The notes below the pieces were generated by a model. It saw nothing but the letters and a program-made list of their open reading frames with translations, was not told where the DNA came from and did no database searches. A DNA stretch of 64,000 bases from the NCBI RefSeq assembly GCF_000617845.2, contig NZ_DF820425.1:2717725-2781724 (forward strand), in the 5' to 3' direction. The stretch's first letter is position 1; each line of letters begins with the position of its first letter. This document shows positions 62,382 to 64,000 of the stretch, in pieces. Source of the stretch: Bradyrhizobium sp. DOA9 (lineage in GTDB: Bacteria > Pseudomonadota > Alphaproteobacteria > Rhizobiales > Xanthobacteraceae). Position numbers and translations under genes: made by a program.

Positions 62382-62963
62382 ATGCCGGCCGTGCCGAAGC
62401 ACCGTCAGCCCATCATCAATGCCGCGGTGACGCTATTCCGCCGCCAGGGATTTGCCCGCACCGGCCTCAACGACATCGTCGACGTCAGCGGCGCGCCGAA
62501 AGGGTCGCTCTACCATTACTTTCCGGACGGAAAATCCTCGATCGCCGTGGCCGCGGTAGAGGAGGCGGGCCGCCGCGTCGCGGCGACGGTCACCGCGCTC
62601 GCGGCAGAGTGCGGCTCGACCGGCGAGCTCTTGCGCGCACACGCAAGGCTGCTGGCAGGCTGGATGCAGGGCTCCGGCTTCCGCAACGGCTGCCCGATCA
62701 CGACCGTGCTGCTCGAGCTTGCGCCGCGCGAGCGGGCCGTGTCGGAGGCCGGCCGCAAGGCCTATGCGGCGCGGCTGTCGATCCTGCGCGAAAAGCTGGT
62801 CGCCGACGGGTTTGCCAGGCCGCGGGCGGAGGCGCTGGCCGTGCTCTGCACGTCGGCGCTCCAGGGCGCGCTGATCCAGGCCCGCGTCGAGCGTAGCGGC
62901 CGGCCAATCGAGGTCACCGCATCGGAGCTGGCGCGACTGATCGAGGCGGAGGTGAGGAGCTAG
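62382..62963 (+). CDS. TetR-family regulator
   Basis: A 193-residue regulator: helix-turn-helix in TLFRRQGFARTGLNDIVDVS then GAPKGSLYHYFPDGKSSIAV, followed by an all-helical ligand domain of the YcdC/LfrR-like C-terminal type. GAGGAGG lies just before ATG 62382. It is divergent from the crotonase-family gene by 81 bases and probably represses it in response to an acyl compound or other ligand. Confidence 0.92.
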   Translation: MPAVPKHRQPIINAAVTLFRRQGFARTGLNDIVDVSGAPKGSLYHYFPDGKSSIAVAAVEEAGRRVAATVTALAAECGSTGELLRAHARLLAGWMQGSGFRNGCPITTVLLELAPRERAVSEAGRKAYAARLSILREKLVADGFARPRAEALAVLCTSALQGALIQARVERSGRPIEVTASELARLIEAEVRS

Positions 62964-63003
62964 ACCCCGAGGCCGCGAAAGGTCATGACGTCTGCAATGC
63001 CGG

Positions 63004-63189
63004 TCAGGCGGGGAGATGCCAGATATGGATTGCGGTTCTCAGCGCGATCAGCGCGGTGAGCACGCTGCCCATCGAGAGCATGGCCAGCCCATGCAGGGCG
63101 ATACGCTCGAGTCTGCGCAGTTTCGATAGGCGCAACTGCCGTTCAGCCCTCAGACGGGCTCGTTCAAAGCCGAGAGTCAGCGTCTGCAT
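63004..63189 (-). CDS. Small membrane protein of unknown function (61 aa)
   Basis: A 61-residue frame from ATG 63189 with AAAGGA upstream. Residues 1-28 are strongly basic (FERARLRAERQLRLSKLRR), and residues 30-57 form one membrane helix. It starts 23 bases after the stop of the gene at 63213 on the same strand. A longer frame through the upstream gene is a shadow. Confidence 0.6.
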   Translation of the reverse strand: MQTLTLGFERARLRAERQLRLSKLRRLERIALHGLAMLSMGSVLTALIALRTAIHIWHLPA

Positions 63190-63212
63190 TTCTCGTGTCC
63201 TTTCAGCTGCGT

Positions 63213-63674
63213 CTAGCGGGAATTGTGGCAAGCGACCGGCTCGTAAAGCGGATCTAGCATAGGGCGCGCCGACGGAACGCTCGGCCGCGACACTTCGATG
63301 GCCAGCGCCCGCACCTCGACGAACGCCGACAACAGGGCGAGCGCGAGGTCGGCATGGCGCGCCTCGACCGCGGCATCGAGCCAGTCCGGCAGCTCGCGCT
63401 CGCGCGACAGCGCGCAATGCCACTCGCCGTCATCGTAAGCGATGCGGCGGACCTGCCACATCGGCAGATCGAGCTCCAGCAGCGCCAGCGCGGCATCGGC
63501 CCAGGCTTCCGCATCGACCAGGCGCGTGAGGCGTGCGGTGCGCTTGTCTCCGAGCGAGGGGATGCGCCGGCAGGCGTGACCGATGATGTCGAGCATCAGC
63601 GGCCGCGTCATTGCATGTGCCTTGTGGAGCTGCTCGGTGAGCGAGCGGAGATCGAGCGGGTGGAGAGCGGTCAT
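63213..63674 (-). CDS. Conserved-looking protein of unknown function (153 aa)
   Basis: A 153-residue soluble protein with a perfect AGGAGG before ATG 63674. It is helical with alternating Ala/Leu/Arg segments (DAEAWADAALALLELDLPMW then RRIAYDDGEWHCALSRE). I know no named family for it. It forms a probable operon with the 61-residue membrane protein. Confidence 0.75.
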   Translation of the reverse strand: MTALHPLDLRSLTEQLHKAHAMTRPLMLDIIGHACRRIPSLGDKRTARLTRLVDAEAWADAALALLELDLPMWQVRRIAYDDGEWHCALSRERELPDWLDAAVEARHADLALALLSAFVEVRALAIEVSRPSVPSARPMLDPLYEPVACHNSR

Positions 63675-64000
63675 GTCAGGCCTCCTGGAGATTGGCGTCG
63701 GTCAGTCGGCCGGCCTCGCCAAGATGGCCTGGAGGGCATTTGAAAACGAGAGAGGGATCGGGCGAGAGTTATAGGGATTTCATAAGCGGCCGGGTCTTCC
63801 CGTTCAGCGCGATCGTCCCTCGACTTTCGTTCTCGCCAAGGCCGCCCGCCGGGACGGGCCGGCCTTTATGAGATTCCTATAACGTCGCCATAGGTCTCAT
63901 CTCGAAAACCTATGGGCATGGTGGCACTTCAGCGCGGTGAAGTTTCCGGCTGGGCGTTGCGCGTGCATTGAGCTCGGCCGGCGATCGTGTCGTACCAAGG
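63675..64000. other. Gene-free end of window with inverted repeats
   Basis: No gene is supported in these 326 bases. Two inverted repeats are seen: arms of 23-24 bases at 63768-63791 and 63861-63883 (gttatagg.at.tcataa core), and a perfect 8-bp pair at 63888-63895 and 63908-63915. They may be a promoter/operator region for the next gene or an end of a small mobile element cut by the window edge. Confidence 0.5.

Overview
The window is high-GC alphaproteobacterial DNA. Gene content and style point to Bradyrhizobium or a close relative: a rhizobial-type flagellar cluster with motC, flaF, flbT and an FtcR/Rem-like regulator, a small heat-shock gene behind a ROSE-type RNA thermometer leader, TRAP and ABC uptake systems, and several dispersed palindromic repeats. 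The genus is inferred from these traits, not from a search. I saw no tRNA, rRNA, CRISPR array, prophage or transposase gene.

Bases 1-18356 are one flagellar block read left to right: a lateral-type flagellin with its own terminator, then fliF, fliH, motB, motC, fliK, a small lytic transglycosylase, flgE, flgK, flgL, flaF, flbT, flgD, fliQ, flhA, fliR and four small proteins that look like FliJ-like, rod-binding, FlgN-like and FliL-like parts. Stops and starts mostly overlap by 1-4 bases, so this is largely one or two operons. The regulator ftcR (18584-19354) faces the block from the other strand. A gene-poor stretch and a membrane/coiled-coil protein of unknown role follow.

Bases 21136-26036 hold assorted single genes: a Cys-rich MarR regulator with a perfect palindrome in front of it, a Tat-exported dienelactone hydrolase, a beta-lactamase-like esterase, an epimerase and a SnoaL-like protein. 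Bases 26133-34218 form a sugar-acid module: fructuronate reductase, a GntR regulator, a TRAP transporter, a zinc sugar-acid dehydrogenase and mannonate dehydratase. The set fits conversion of L-gulonate (or another hexonate/hexuronate) to 2-keto-3-deoxygluconate. A compound palindromic operator lies between uxuB and the GntR gene. A MITE-like element sits between the genes for the TRAP binding protein and the small permease.

Bases 34389-50773 form a second catabolic region: a LysR regulator, a PotABCD-like ABC importer whose operon also encodes a HAD hydrolase and an amine/amino-acid FAD oxidase, then two Asp/Glu-racemase-family proteins around a thiamine-diphosphate enzyme and a DadA-like oxidase, an SDR, an IclR regulator, a KstD/fumarate-reductase-like flavoprotein and a branched-chain-type binding protein. 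Its substrate cannot be read from the sequence.

Bases 51171-56552 carry an MHS-type transporter and a stress group: two Hsp20 chaperones, a one-PDZ periplasmic protease and several tiny proteins. Bases 56587-62963 hold acyl-CoA genes (CitE-like lyase, MaoC hydratase, acyl-CoA dehydrogenase, acyl-CoA ligase, enoyl-CoA hydratase, TetR regulator) interrupted by upp. The window ends with two small proteins and a gene-free stretch with inverted repeats.
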